From positions 1,058,348,432-1,058,412,431 of the forward strand of contig NC_064614.1 of the NCBI RefSeq assembly GCF_023898315.1: a DNA stretch of 64,000 nucleotides, in the 5' to 3' direction. The position numbers and the translations under genes are program-made. Positions 23,118 through 33,101 of the stretch are shown here, in pieces (within the stretch, counting starts at the first letter, position 1; each line of letters begins with the position of its first letter). The DNA comes from Schistocerca nitens. Lineage: Eukaryota; Arthropoda; Insecta; Orthoptera; Acrididae. Under the pieces are notes generated by a model, which made no database searches, was not told where the DNA came from, and saw only the letters and a list, made by a program, of their open reading frames with translations.

Positions 23118-23835
23118 TTAAAAACATGTGTATAGGCCTAATGAAGCCACCAGTCCATGTATAAATTTCAGATTTTCAGTATCGAAACAGGTAAGTTTCA
23201 GTGTATAATTGTATGAAATAATTGATATGACTAATTTTGTTAAAACAGCAATGTATGCAACTAGAAATAGAATATTTAGCCACAAAAAAGTGTATCTAGA
23301 AGTTCCTGCCAGTACAAACTGTTCTAGGATCAAAAAGACTTGTGTGACTACTCTTGGTAGGCAGACTGCCCAGTGCACAGGCCTTCTCTAGGTGGCATCG
23401 GATTAACTGACCTAGCACTCATTTCTCTTCTTATAATTTGCTAGGTTGCTTTAGTTTTATTCTCAGAATTAGACAGTATTCTGTCATTTTCTTACTTTTT
23501 TAAATATAAAATAAGTAAAATCAGGACTAGTATTTTACTTGGAATAATCATACAATCTGCTCTTATTTCGACATCCCTTTTGTGATCCACTAGTTCGTTT
23601 TTTGAACAGAGCTAAATGTTGTTGTTTTCTTGGGGAAAGCTATTTAAAAAAAAAAAAAAGCTCAAATATTGCCATAAACTTCATGTGAAAATGAAAATAC
23701 TCCAAATGTTTATGTACTGAAATTTGATTTTCCTCAACATTCACTGTAAGAATTTGAGCACAGTGATCAGAAAAGCCTATACTTACCACTTGTATTATAT
23801 GGTCTTATTTGTGCCTGTTAATCAAAATCTGGTCA

Positions 23836-24770
23836 ATGGTAAAGTGAATAAAATTCTTCTGGGTTTGGGACCGCATTGTCAACAATAAAATTCCAACGTT
23901 TCAGTGACTATTGCAAGGCGCCGTCCTCAGGGTGTATTGATAACTGTTGAATGGGCACTAGTTTGATTTCTTATATACTATAGAGGAGTGCTGTCATTGG
24001 ACATGGGGGTGAGGAGGAAGGGTATTAGGTGTTCTTTTGTTGGTCTTTGCATTGTGTGTTGTCATTGGTGGATAGAGGCATTTTTCATTTGAGTTTCCTT
24101 TGTTGCTTGCTATTGGTGGAAATTAGAGAATAGGAAATTGAGCGGCTACTGCTGCGCAGTACTGTTTACTAACTGCCTAGTATCGACTAGGGGCGCCAGC
24201 ACCCTGTGTACCCTCCTCCACCGCTGTGTCCTGCCACATGCCTGTTGCTTTGTGATAACTGTCCTTCTGCAAAGCTGTCACTGCTAGCAGCCAAGACCCT
24301 GGGAGTCAGTACCCATCTTCTCTATTCATGTTGTTGGGTTGCTTGGCTATTTCTATAGCCTCTCTGATCTACCTCCTCAAGCTAAATGGCTGTTTTGCCA
24401 GTATGCAGGGCTCTCAAAATTCAATCTTCTTCCTGCAGTGTTCCTGGTATTCTGCCACTGCTGATTTGTTGTATTGTTTAAGATGGATATATCTCTCATG
24501 TTCAGTTAACCTTGTGCTTATTGGATGCCCAGCTCGCCAACATACTCCAGTCTACATTTGCACCCGATTTCATAAACTCCGGTGGCATGAAACTTATCAA
24601 TTGTATCTTTCGTCGAGCAAATAGCATCTTTTATTCAGCAGTTAGCAATACACTCTTAGGAAGGCATCTTGCAATAGTAGCTGAAATGTCAGAATTTTAT
24701 AGTTGACAATCCAGTCCCAAACCCAGAAGAATTTTATCAACTGTGATAGCGGCCGCAGAAGCCTACGTTT
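23836..24770 (-). mobile_element. Penelope-like element with inverted terminal arms
   Basis: The left arm (about 23843-23940) and right arm (about 24650-24746) are inverted copies of each other: ttgacaat..gtcccaaaccc and cagaagaattttat occur in both, on opposite strands. Between them the minus strand encodes a GIY-YIG relic (24600-24480: TGVYEIGCKCRLEYVGE). Each arm carries a hammerhead-like core (minus strand CTGAGGA...CTGAAACG at 23898-23930; a degenerate plus-strand form near 24655-24685). It lies inside LINE copy 2. The target duplication is unclear. Confidence 0.65.
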
Positions 24771-26459
24771 ACATAAGTGCAGAGTTTGCTGTTTTTCGAG
24801 TTGGTTCAGTTGAATTTATTCGATTGTGAGAAATCAATACTGAAGTCACCACATACAGTTATAGTTTTCTTGAATGATTGAATTTCTTCCAGTGGTTCCT
24901 CCACTTTTTTGTCTCCTTCTGGTGACCTGTACGTGCAAATAATAGTTGTATTTTGCCTTGATGATTTAGCTACAGAGAGTTATATATATTTTTCACTGGA
25001 CAGAGTGCTGTTACACTGCTGAATTCAATATTTTCTTTCACTTATATAAAGGAACCCCATGACTTGATATTTTCTGAGAAAACATGCTTGCAAGTTTGAG
25101 CTGAGGGACATATCTTAGGTCTAACATAAATTGTTAAAGTTAGTGTTCGGTAAAGCATGGGGCAGAAATATCATTCACATAATTTAACATTATTTCTATT
25201 TCATTAAGTTTATTGGACAGAGACTGAATATTGTGATGGAACACTTTAAAATTAGGTACAGGGGATACATAATTTTTTACTTGACCACTTTCATAACTTT
25301 TTGCACTAGCGTCTCTAGTGGGAAAAATCCTCACTTTTCCCAGGTGTGGTATTCTTGGCATTTGAGTTGTGGCTTGTTGGTTCACTAGTTGTGGTATTCT
25401 GCCTTTCTTCTGTTGAGATGTTTCCAGTTTCCACTTTATTACTGTCCTCTTTCAGCGATGTATCCATTAATGATTGCCTTGTTGCTGTGTTAGTTGGTTT
25501 GAAACGCAGCTTGGTAAGTGTTTTGCTGTTTCTTTCTGTTTCTATACTGGTCCATAATTGTGTCTTTTCTTGTTTGGTACACTACATTTATTGTTTTCCA
25601 CAGATCCCTTGGAGAGGAGTCTCTGGGATGTGGAAAGAGTCATTTTTTTTTTTAAAGTCATATCTCAGATACGTGGATATTGTACAATTCTAATGCAGAC
25701 AGAGTTATGAGCTACAATCCTTGTGAAGATACTCGTCGATGGAGTAGAAGGAGTTGGCCAACAGGAAGTTCTTTCACTTCAAGACTCTTCACCTGTTTCT
25801 CCATTAGCGTATGCTTAATTTCTGTATTGGCTTTTCTATTTTCCCTATGTGTATGAAAGAGACAAGTTTTTTTACAAATGTGAATCTTTCCACATTTGTT
25901 TAAATGTAAACCATGAACCATATATTTGTTTCTTTCCAGTCACTTGATTTCAAAATCCTGTCAGTCAGTCTCTTGCTACACACATTTGTACCAGTATTGA
26001 ATTTATCTAACATGACATGATTCACAGACTTGATTTTTTCATTCATGTCTCGGGTGTCATTTCTAAGTGGTATTGGATGAATAATTATTTTCATTTTGTG
26101 TGTGAGTTTACATATGCATTCCAGAGAATCCATCATATTCCTCTGTAATTCTTCGAGAGGTTTTTCAATGTCATTTGAGCAACCAATAACAATTAATGTG
26201 TCATGCACTGAGAAGTTATCAGTTATTTTGCCCACATGTTTTACAACTTCATTACTTGGTAAGTAATTTGTCTTGTAGTATATTCCCCTTAGTTAAGTAA
26301 TATGTCTTGGAGCATATTCCCACAGTTTTGGCCTTGACAATCATTTATGATAACAATTTTATCTCCTTTTTAGCAGTTACTTTAGCTATGCATAAGGTAC
26401 AAAATAATTATTTAAACATCATATGTCTTAAAAGTAGCCAAGTGTAGGAGACACGAAGA

Positions 26460-27000
26460 AAACGCATGCCATCACTGGATGCAAAAGACCCACCACATTA
26501 CAGCTATTTGAACTGCCTTGCCACCCAGAGTACTACCACCAGCCTGAAAACCAACCAGGCACCACCCACCCAGTTGCAGCAGTACCTTCAGATCAGCAGC
26601 TGCCCCATCAGGCTCACACCAGAATGTAAGCATGTTACAGATGAAAAATGCAGTTCTTTTTCAATCCAGCAGACATTTCATAGGCCAAATTATTAACTTT
26701 TTTTCTTTTCCTTGTGGGGGTGTGGTGTAGTGAGCTCAGCTCACAGGTCACTATACACTTACCCACTGGCAACATAGCAAACAATCAGCTCTGGAAAGAC
26801 CATGCTGTCAGTAGTAAAAGTGAGAGCATTGGCATGTGTGTTGTTGTTGTTGGATGAAGGTTACATGAAATACCAGTGCAATGATAATAATGTATGTGAT
26901 AGAAGTTATTTATATTGTATTCTATAGACCAATGAAGAGGCTTATCTTTAGGTGAATTGAACCATTTGTTAAGCACCTACATGTGTAATCACAAGCATTC
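26460..27000 (+). mobile_element. Ty3/Gypsy-type fossil, 3' end and LTR start
   Basis: A pyrimidine-rich stretch and cttgtggggg at about 26713-26722 precede TGTGGTGTAGTGAGCTCAG. This is the same junction as in the fossil at 19240-20062 (tgtgggagTGTGTCATAGTG), so both are 3' ends of one LTR family. Upstream DNA (26466-26690) is proline- and threonine-rich in one frame and probably the degraded end of pol. The right limit of the LTR is not visible. Old and broken. Confidence 0.4.
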
Positions 27001-27950
27001 TCCACACACTGTACAAAATGTGACATAAGCTGATAGTGAGGAAAGCTATGCTCAAATGAAAGACATAATTGTTTTTCTCATGTAATTCTCTGACTGTCTG
27101 TCTGACTTGTAACATTAATCCCTTTTCCTTTGAAAATTATGAGTTGTATTCATGATCACAGCTTCAAAAATGGTCATTATGTTGGTAACATGGCGTCACA
27201 CTTTTCCCCCTCCCATACCTTTAAATTTCTGTTTATACGCTTACTTTTGTTTCAGAAGGGTGGCTCCACACGTATGGACCAACGTGTATGTATCATATTC
27301 AACACACATTAATAAAATTAAGAAATAAAAGAAGAAAGCAACTGAAATATTGACTGGTTGGGTTGTATTTTACAACTTTATCTTGATGATAATGCATAGC
27401 TTAAAATTTTTATTTCCTCGTGTAATGAAGGCACACTTTCATTGGTCTGTCATATCACTGGTCTCATGCTTAAAGGATTAATGACTGTGTTATGACTTCC
27501 TGGTAAAAAATGGAAAAACATGTGACTATCATGTTCTAGAATTTACTACATATAAAACGTCAGTCTTCAACCTTAAGATCAAGTTGAATGGTATAGTTCT
27601 TTACTACACATGATTCTTTCACACTGCCTTCTTACAAGCTGAAAATTGACTTACCAACAAACAGTGGACCCTAAATTATGATATCACAAAATGTTCCATA
27701 TATGCAGAACATCATCAGAAATGGAAATTGCTTTAAAAACTAGAAAAAAATTGTAGGAGTAAATGGAGATTTAGCCTTGATTTTTGGAATTTTATTATGA
27801 CACTTAACTCTTCAACCATAATTCAAGCAAAACTAAATAGTAGTTCTGCATCTCTGTCTGCCCTGCCAGAGGGCTGTGTGCACTATATGTCAACCATTCT
27901 GTTGATCCGTACTGTCACAGATACACTGCCTGCCATTTTATAAACATACC
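27001..27950. other. Unassigned AT-rich DNA
   Basis: No gene or repeat family recognised. Part of it may still be LTR sequence of the preceding fossil. Confidence 0.4.
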
Positions 27951-27955
27951 ACCTC

Positions 27956-28790
27956 TTACAATGAATATAGTATGACACTGAAAATATCATCTGTAAATGC
28001 ATACAAAGTGCTGATAGCAGCTTTAGTTTTGGCTTCTTCCCTGAGGTTACTTATTTCCCACATGCCATTGGAAATCCATTCTTTTCTTTGACAGTCCTTT
28101 AATCCTAAGACGTTCTCTCCAACATCTAGATAACTGTATCTAAATTTTTGCGAGCATGTTTCAATTCCTTCTTGCATAGGTTTCTTCAGTGAGGACCTGA
28201 GATCTGTTCTGTAACTGTAGGGAAAATCAGTGAGCATTGACGAAACTTATGGCTGTGTGGTCTACTTGATTTACAGTAACATGATCTGGCAAACCCACAT
28301 TATTTTATTTCCAATGACTAGCTCATGCTCAATGCACAGATCTATCAGTAGCTCACAATTTACGTTTCTGTTCCCAGTGCCCTGGGCATCCATGATGCAT
28401 TCAGGACCATTATTTTCTGAACCCGTAGCTCAGTATAAAATGCTTCTTTTGACTCTTTCAGTTACTTTGGTAGGTGCATAGCATTGGATTACAGTGCTAT
28501 TACACACATTTGTTTTAAAGCAAGCAGTTCTTAGCCTTCCAAACACTGGTTTCCATTCCAGCAAGCTACTTTTACTGTTTTTAGATAGTAAGAGCCCTAC
28601 AATATTCCTGCACTTGCATCTTCACCTACGTATAGCAGCAATCCACCATTTTGTGTTTGACTTTCCCCAGATTCTGGCCACCTTATTTCACTTACTCCCA
28701 ATATATCCAATCAGTAGTTCTCCATCTCTTTTTTGACTTGTCTTAATCTTCCTGCTGTGGCATTTATGTTCCATTTCAGACCACAGTTTA
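27956..28790 (-). mobile_element. Endonuclease LINE relic (same type as 14470-17290)
   Basis: The minus strand encodes STVIQCYAPTKVTERVK near 28490-28440, the strand preceding the catalytic pocket of APE-type endonucleases. It is followed by the endonuclease-RT linker at 28237-27956 (ENVLGLKDCQRKEWISNGMW, then LREEAKTKAAIS), which has the 'lG.kk...keWIS..tW..i..R...K' pattern of RTE-type LINE proteins. Both ends are missing. Frames are broken between the two parts. Confidence 0.6.
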
Positions 28791-28795
28791 TTATA

Positions 28796-28995
28796 CACTG
28801 AAGTGCCAAAGAAACTGGTATAGGTATGCATATTCAAATACAGAGCTACGTAAACAGGCAAAATACAGCGTTGCAGTCAGCAACACCTATGTAAGACAAC
28901 AGGCGTGTGGTGCAGTTGTTAGATCGGTTACTGCTGCTAAATAGTAGGTTATCGAAATTTAAGTGAGTTTGAATGTGGTGTTATAGTCAGTGCAT
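28796..28995 (+). mobile_element. Tc1 terminal fragment
   Basis: Starting with CACTGAAGTGCCAAAGAAAC after TA (28794-28795), this 200 bp matches the inverted right end of the Tc1 element at 12339-13557, including the start of its transposase (taagtgagtttgaatg). It stops abruptly at gtgcatg, where the SINE dimer begins. Confidence 0.8.
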
Positions 28996-29570
28996 GTCTC
29001 CGCAGTATCCTTTCTTTCGGGAGTGCTAGTTCTGCAAGTTTCGCAGGAGAGCTTCTGTAAAGTTTGGATGGTAGGAGACGAGATACTGGCAGAAGTAAAG
29101 CTGTGAGTACCGGGCGTGAGTCGTGCTTCGGTAGCTCAGATGGTAGAGCACTTGCCCGCGAAAGGCAAAGGTCCCGAGTTCAAGTCTCAGTCGGGCACAC
29201 AGTTTTAATCTCCCAGGAAGTTTCATATCAGCGCACACTCCGCTGCAGAGTGAAAATCTCATTCTGGAAACCTCCCCCAGGCTGTGGCTAAGCCATGTCT
29301 CCGCAGTATCCTTTCTTTCAGGAGTGCTAGTTCTGCAAGGTTCGCAGGAGAGCTTCTGTAAAGTTTGGAAGGTAGGAGACAAGATACTGGCAGAAGTAAA
29401 GCTGTGAGTACCAGGCGTGAGTCGTGCTTCGGTAGCTCAGATGGTAGAGCACTTGCCCGCGAAAGGCAAAGATCCCGAGTTCGAGTCTTGGTCGGGCACA
29501 CAGTTTTAATCTGCCAGGAAGTTTCATATCAGCGCACACTCCGCTGCAGAGTGAAAATCTCATTCAGGAA
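28994..29570 (+). repeat. Tandem dimer of a 301-bp tRNA-headed SINE unit
   Basis: atgtctccgcagtatcc occurs at 28994 and again at 29295, giving a 301-bp period; the second unit ends near 29570. Each unit holds a tRNA-like block (about 29123-29200 and 29424-29500): gtagctcagatggtagagc with A-box form, a hairpin TTGCC/GGCAA and a B box gttcaagtc / gttcgagtc. A conserved tail (ccaggaagtttcatatcagc) follows. The anticodon loop lacks the usual T33 and there is no intact acceptor stem, so it is not a functional tRNA gene. The two units differ at only a few positions. Confidence 0.8.
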
Positions 29571-29574
29571 GCAG

Positions 29575-30110
29575 TGAATAACTACCTATCTCTGAGATAG
29601 CAGTAAATGTGTTACGACCATTTTCAACTACATATATGTGTGAACTGGCTTCTCAATACGGATAGAAATTAAATCATCAAAGAGAGAGAAACAAACACTG
29701 AAATCCATTGATGAAGAAATGAGGCTTCCTTCATCAGTGATTCTGCCACGAATTGGCCACCTGTGTGCAGTTAATCAGGCTCAAGTACCGCAGTGAAGGT
29801 ATGAGCAGAGTTATTTACTTTAAAATTCACACTAGACATGTCTGTTTTCTACAGCGAATTAAAGTCAATAAGTTGTTAATATATGCATGAGTCTATTCCT
29901 GTTTTACAACAACTACAACAATAATAATTATAACTCATTACTTACAATGTAATAATTCATAATTATATTAAGATACACATGATTTTGAGGGGGGTGGGGA
30001 CACATTTTGGTGTGGCTTGCTCAGTCTACGTCCCTTTGGATATGCCATAGGTAATAAAAGGTTGGGGAATTCTAGTCTAGAACACGCTTCCAGAGAGGTG
30101 ATACACGTCA
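29575..30110. other. Unassigned DNA
   Basis: AT-rich sequence with no coding signal I can recognise; a G-rich run near 29988-30000. Confidence 0.4.
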
Positions 30111-30112
30111 TG

Positions 30113-30248
30113 CTTTTAGATTTAGATTAGATTAGTACTTGTCCCATGGATCATGAATACGACACTTCGTAATGATGTGGAACATGTCTGGTTAATAAAA
30201 GGTGTCTATACAAGATATTACATTACACAAAATATTACATGACACTCA

Positions 30249-30285
<37 letters not shown>

Positions 30286-30730
30286 TGGGTCGTTGGGGAA
30301 ATTACCCACTTACTATATCCAAAAACTCATCTAATGAGTAGAAGGAGTTGCCATTAAGAAATTCTTTTAATTTCCTTTTAAATGCTATATGGCTATCTGT
30401 CAGACTTTTGATGCTGTTAGGTAAGTGACCAAAGACTTTTGTGGCAGCATAATTTACCCCCTTCTGAGCCAAAGCTAGATTTAACCTTGAGTAGTGAAGA
30501 TCATCCTTTCTCCTAGTGTTGTAACCATGTACACTGCTATTACTTTTGAATTCGTTTGGATTGTTAATAACAAATTTCATAAGTGAATATATATATTGTG
30601 AGGCTACAGTGAAGATCTCTAGCTCTTTAAATAAGTGTCTGCAGGATGATCTTGGATGAGCTCCAACAATTATTCTGATTACACGCTTTTGTGCAATGAA
30701 TACTCTTTTACTCAATGCTGGTAGTAAGTG
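30113..30730 (-). mobile_element. 3' end of a CR1/Jockey-like LINE
   Basis: The minus strand holds the last 137 codons of an RT ORF (30715-30302), a short 3' UTR with a 30-40 nt poly-T run on the plus strand (30250-30284), and a terminal repeat tail of ATCTA-like units (tttagatttagattag at 30117-30132). The 3' UTR words (gttccacatcatt, ccatgggac) resemble the end of the plus-strand LINE at 33102-34944, so the two belong to one group. Confidence 0.75.
30302..30715 (-). pseudogene. RT C-terminal domain fragment
   Basis: The frame reads KRVFIAQKRVIRIIVGAHPR near its start and ends FYSLDEFLDIVSG. The same two landmarks appear in the plus-strand LINE: KVFIAQKRALRIICGLRPRD at about 34220-34280 and a frame-shifted FYSLDEF near 34590-34610. 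It is the post-RT connection/C-terminal region; the palm is absent by 5' truncation. Confidence 0.75.
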
Positions 30731-30759
30731 TACACTATGAAATCTAACAGCTCATTTTT

Positions 30760-31640
30760 CTTACAATTTTGAAACTAATTTGGATTATGTGATTAACTTT
30801 TATGTCATTAGATAGGACCTATATAAGTAATTTTATCTTATGAGTTCTGTAATGTAATTTTCAACAATTTCATGTCAAAGTTTGTCCAAATATTACATCC
30901 ATCCATGTGTAGGAACACGTATTGTCAATTCATTTAGTTGCAGTTAAAGTTTCTCGTTAACAAACAATCAAGCAACAAAAAAAGATACCAAATATATTGT
31001 AATTATAATGTCTGAAACCTGTAACAACTTTGTATATCATACTGTCAGCTTACTATGCTATTGACTAACATAACAACAAATAATTACCTCATATTTATTG
31101 AAATTCAAAAAACGGAACCAGATTAACATTGTAAGTGAAGTGTTTATTTGGGCTTTTGTATTAGACACTGAAATTCTGTTCACACTAAAAAATAATGCAC
31201 ACATAGTTTGAAACAGGAAACATGTTAGGAATATTTAGGATAATGTACTTCCAGTATAATTAACAAAAATGTATTCAGTATTGTTTATTTGTATCATTTC
31301 ACTTAGTTTTTCCATGAAATCAAGAGATCTGTACTTGTTTTTGTATCTTATTCCATGCTTTTCAGTTTTAACTACAGAATGATAACATTCTTTTGTAATT
31401 ATCAACAACTTCTGTAATTGTTATTAGTGAATTTACTATACATAACAATACATAAAATGTTAGAAAGAGTATATAAGGCCTGCACAAAATGGTTTATTCA
31501 CCATTGACTACTTACAGTGGAATAGGTCTGAACATTAAATATACAGTTGACAATAATTTTACAGTAAATTTTGTACAATTTAATTCCTTTCCTTTTAGGA
31601 ATATTCTTATATACCAATGTCAATGATTATTTCAAAATAT
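30760..31640. other. AT-rich DNA, possibly LINE 3' UTR
   Basis: No coding signal. It lies directly downstream of the stop codon of the minus-strand LINE (31650), so part of it may be that element's 3' UTR. I see no A-tail that would fix its end. Confidence 0.35.
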
Positions 31641-31649
31641 TCTGTTATC

Positions 31650-33068
31650 TTATAAAATGAGTAACCAGTCATAAATCTTACGTTTGAAAATGTTACTGGC
31701 CAGTGACCGAGCAGATGCTGGAAGTTTATTGAAGAGTTTTAAACTCATTATTTTGTGTGAGTCTGCAGTCTTTGTGAGTCTGTGTCTTAGTATGTCGAAG
31801 TCCAGTTTGCCTCTGGTGTTGTGGGGATGTATGTTCTCTCTGGTCTCGAACTCATTTAAGTTGCTTTTGACATAAAGCTGTGCTGTGTAGATGTATAGAG
31901 TCACAACAGTTAATATCATGTGCTTGATAAAGAGGGGGCGGCAGTGTTCCTTGGGCTTAACTTTGCTCATTTTTCCGATTACTTTTTTTTTAATTTTCAG
32001 AATTTCACTGACAAAGCAAGAATGTCCCCATAACAATATGCTGCAGGAAATGTGTGACTGAAAGAGGCCAAAATATACCACCTTTAGATACTCATCAGTG
32101 ACTACATCTGTCAGTCTCCAGATGAGATAACACACTTTTGCTAGTCTCTTGCAGATATGGCTAATGTGTTCCTCCCAGTTTAATTTTGAATCAATGTGGA
32201 ATCCTAACAATTTTATTGATTTGCTTTCAACAGCTGTAGTTAAATGCAGAATTAGTTCTTGTGTTTTATCAGGATTACATAGAAGTTCATTAGAAGAAAA
32301 CCAATTCATTACTAGTTCTAGTTTTTCCTGTGTTGCCTGATGCAGTTCTGTTGTGTCATGGTGTGTATTGAGCAATGTTGTATCATCTGCATAACACACA
32401 ATTGAAATTGGTCCTACATAGTAAGGTAAGTCATTAATTGCAATGATGAACAGAAAAGGACCTAGGACCGAGCCCTGAGGCACTCCAGTCCGAACTTCCT
32501 TCAGTAGGGAGCATCTATTTTTAATTGATACAAACTGTCTCCTGTTACTTAAGTATGATTCGATTACATCTAAAGATGGTTTTTGTATGCCATAAAATTC
32601 CAGTTTTGCAAGTAGGGTGTTAGATGGCATGCAGTCGAAGGCTTTGCTAAGATCACAAAGTACGACTGATACTAGATCCTTATTTTCGAATGCAGTTAAC
32701 ACCTGGTTAACAACTTCAGTGACAGCAGTAGTGGTATTGTTACCATGTTGATATGCAAACTGTCTGTTGGAGAGGAGATCATGCTTATCAAAATAGTTAT
32801 TTAGCTGACTGTACATTACATATTCAAAAACTTTAGAGAAAATTGGGACAATAGAAACTGGTCGATAGTTTTGGGGCAGATGCCTGTCTCCCTTTTTAAA
32901 GACTGGTGTCACTTTAGCAGTTTTGAGTGCATCTGGGAAAACTCCAGATTCTAAACACATATTAAATATGAAAGAAAGAGGTTGACAGATAACATGTATT
33001 ATTTTTTTCATTACATAGTTAGAAAACCAATAACAGTCCTTACTTTTGAAGTTGGTGAACCTTGCCAC
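31650..33068 (-). CDS. Reverse transcriptase part of LINE ORF2
   Basis: Open for 472 codons. RT blocks in order: TPVFKKGD and NYRPVSIVP (residues 54-75), QFAYQHGNNTTTAV (103-116), LCDLSKAFDC with the first catalytic aspartate (137-146), GVPQGSVLGPFLFIIAINDL (195-214), and CYADDT with the catalytic pair (225-230). The KLLGFHID and C-terminal PHNTRGK region follow. It makes cDNA from the element's RNA at a nicked target. The reading frame continues upstream of the ATG at 33068 to the insertion point near 33101, so this ATG is not the true start. The equivalent first palm residues are all present. Confidence 0.9.
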   Translation of the reverse strand: MARFTNFKSKDCYWFSNYVMKKIIHVICQPLSFIFNMCLESGVFPDALKTAKVTPVFKKGDRHLPQNYRPVSIVPIFSKVFEYVMYSQLNNYFDKHDLLSNRQFAYQHGNNTTTAVTEVVNQVLTAFENKDLVSVVLCDLSKAFDCMPSNTLLAKLEFYGIQKPSLDVIESYLSNRRQFVSIKNRCSLLKEVRTGVPQGSVLGPFLFIIAINDLPYYVGPISIVCYADDTTLLNTHHDTTELHQATQEKLELVMNWFSSNELLCNPDKTQELILHLTTAVESKSIKLLGFHIDSKLNWEEHISHICKRLAKVCYLIWRLTDVVTDEYLKVVYFGLFQSHISCSILLWGHSCFVSEILKIKKKVIGKMSKVKPKEHCRPLFIKHMILTVVTLYIYTAQLYVKSNLNEFETRENIHPHNTRGKLDFDILRHRLTKTADSHKIMSLKLFNKLPASARSLASNIFKRKIYDWLLIL

Positions 33069-33101
33069 AGCTTTTACAATATCCTCTGGGGTGACAACAT
33101 T

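Larger units (their letters stand above)
21046..23400. mobile_element. P-element-like DNA transposon with THAP domain, non-autonomous
   Basis: The insert interrupts LINE copy 2 between two copies of GATTAAC (21039-21045 and 23401-23407); the uninterrupted copy 1 has this word once (about 4090), which confirms the insertion. Its ends are inverted repeats: CAACGCCACCTAG...GAGAAGGCC on the left and, inverted from the right, CGATGCCACCTAGAGAAGGCC, continuing as CTGTGCACTG. Inside is a THAP-like coding start. A 7-8 bp duplication plus a THAP domain fits the P superfamily. No transposase catalytic domain is recognisable. A Penelope-like element sits inside. Confidence 0.6.
20063..26330 (-). mobile_element. 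CR1-like esterase LINE, copy 2, with nested insertions
   Basis: Same family as 1903-5735, minus strand, in three blocks: RT at 20063-21045, the RT/endonuclease link at 23401-23835, and endonuclease plus ORF1 at 24771-26330. The RT block (20739-20302) retains LHKRGIKCVIDNCRPVSVL, RHGFRAGKS and LDLSKTFDVI. The ORF1 block (26235-25712) retains GCSNDIEKP and HGLHLNKCGK. A THAP-encoding element fills 21046-23400 and a PLE fills about 23836-24770. The 3' end is lost at a Gypsy fossil. Many breaks remain after removing the insertions. Confidence 0.8.

Noticed and set aside
29123-29500. Two tRNA genes
   Set aside because: The A and B boxes are good, but T33 is missing, the acceptor stem does not close and each copy sits inside a repeat unit with a conserved SINE tail.
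29064-29577. Several overlapping open frames on both strands
   Set aside because: They repeat with the 301-bp SINE unit and have no protein-like features.
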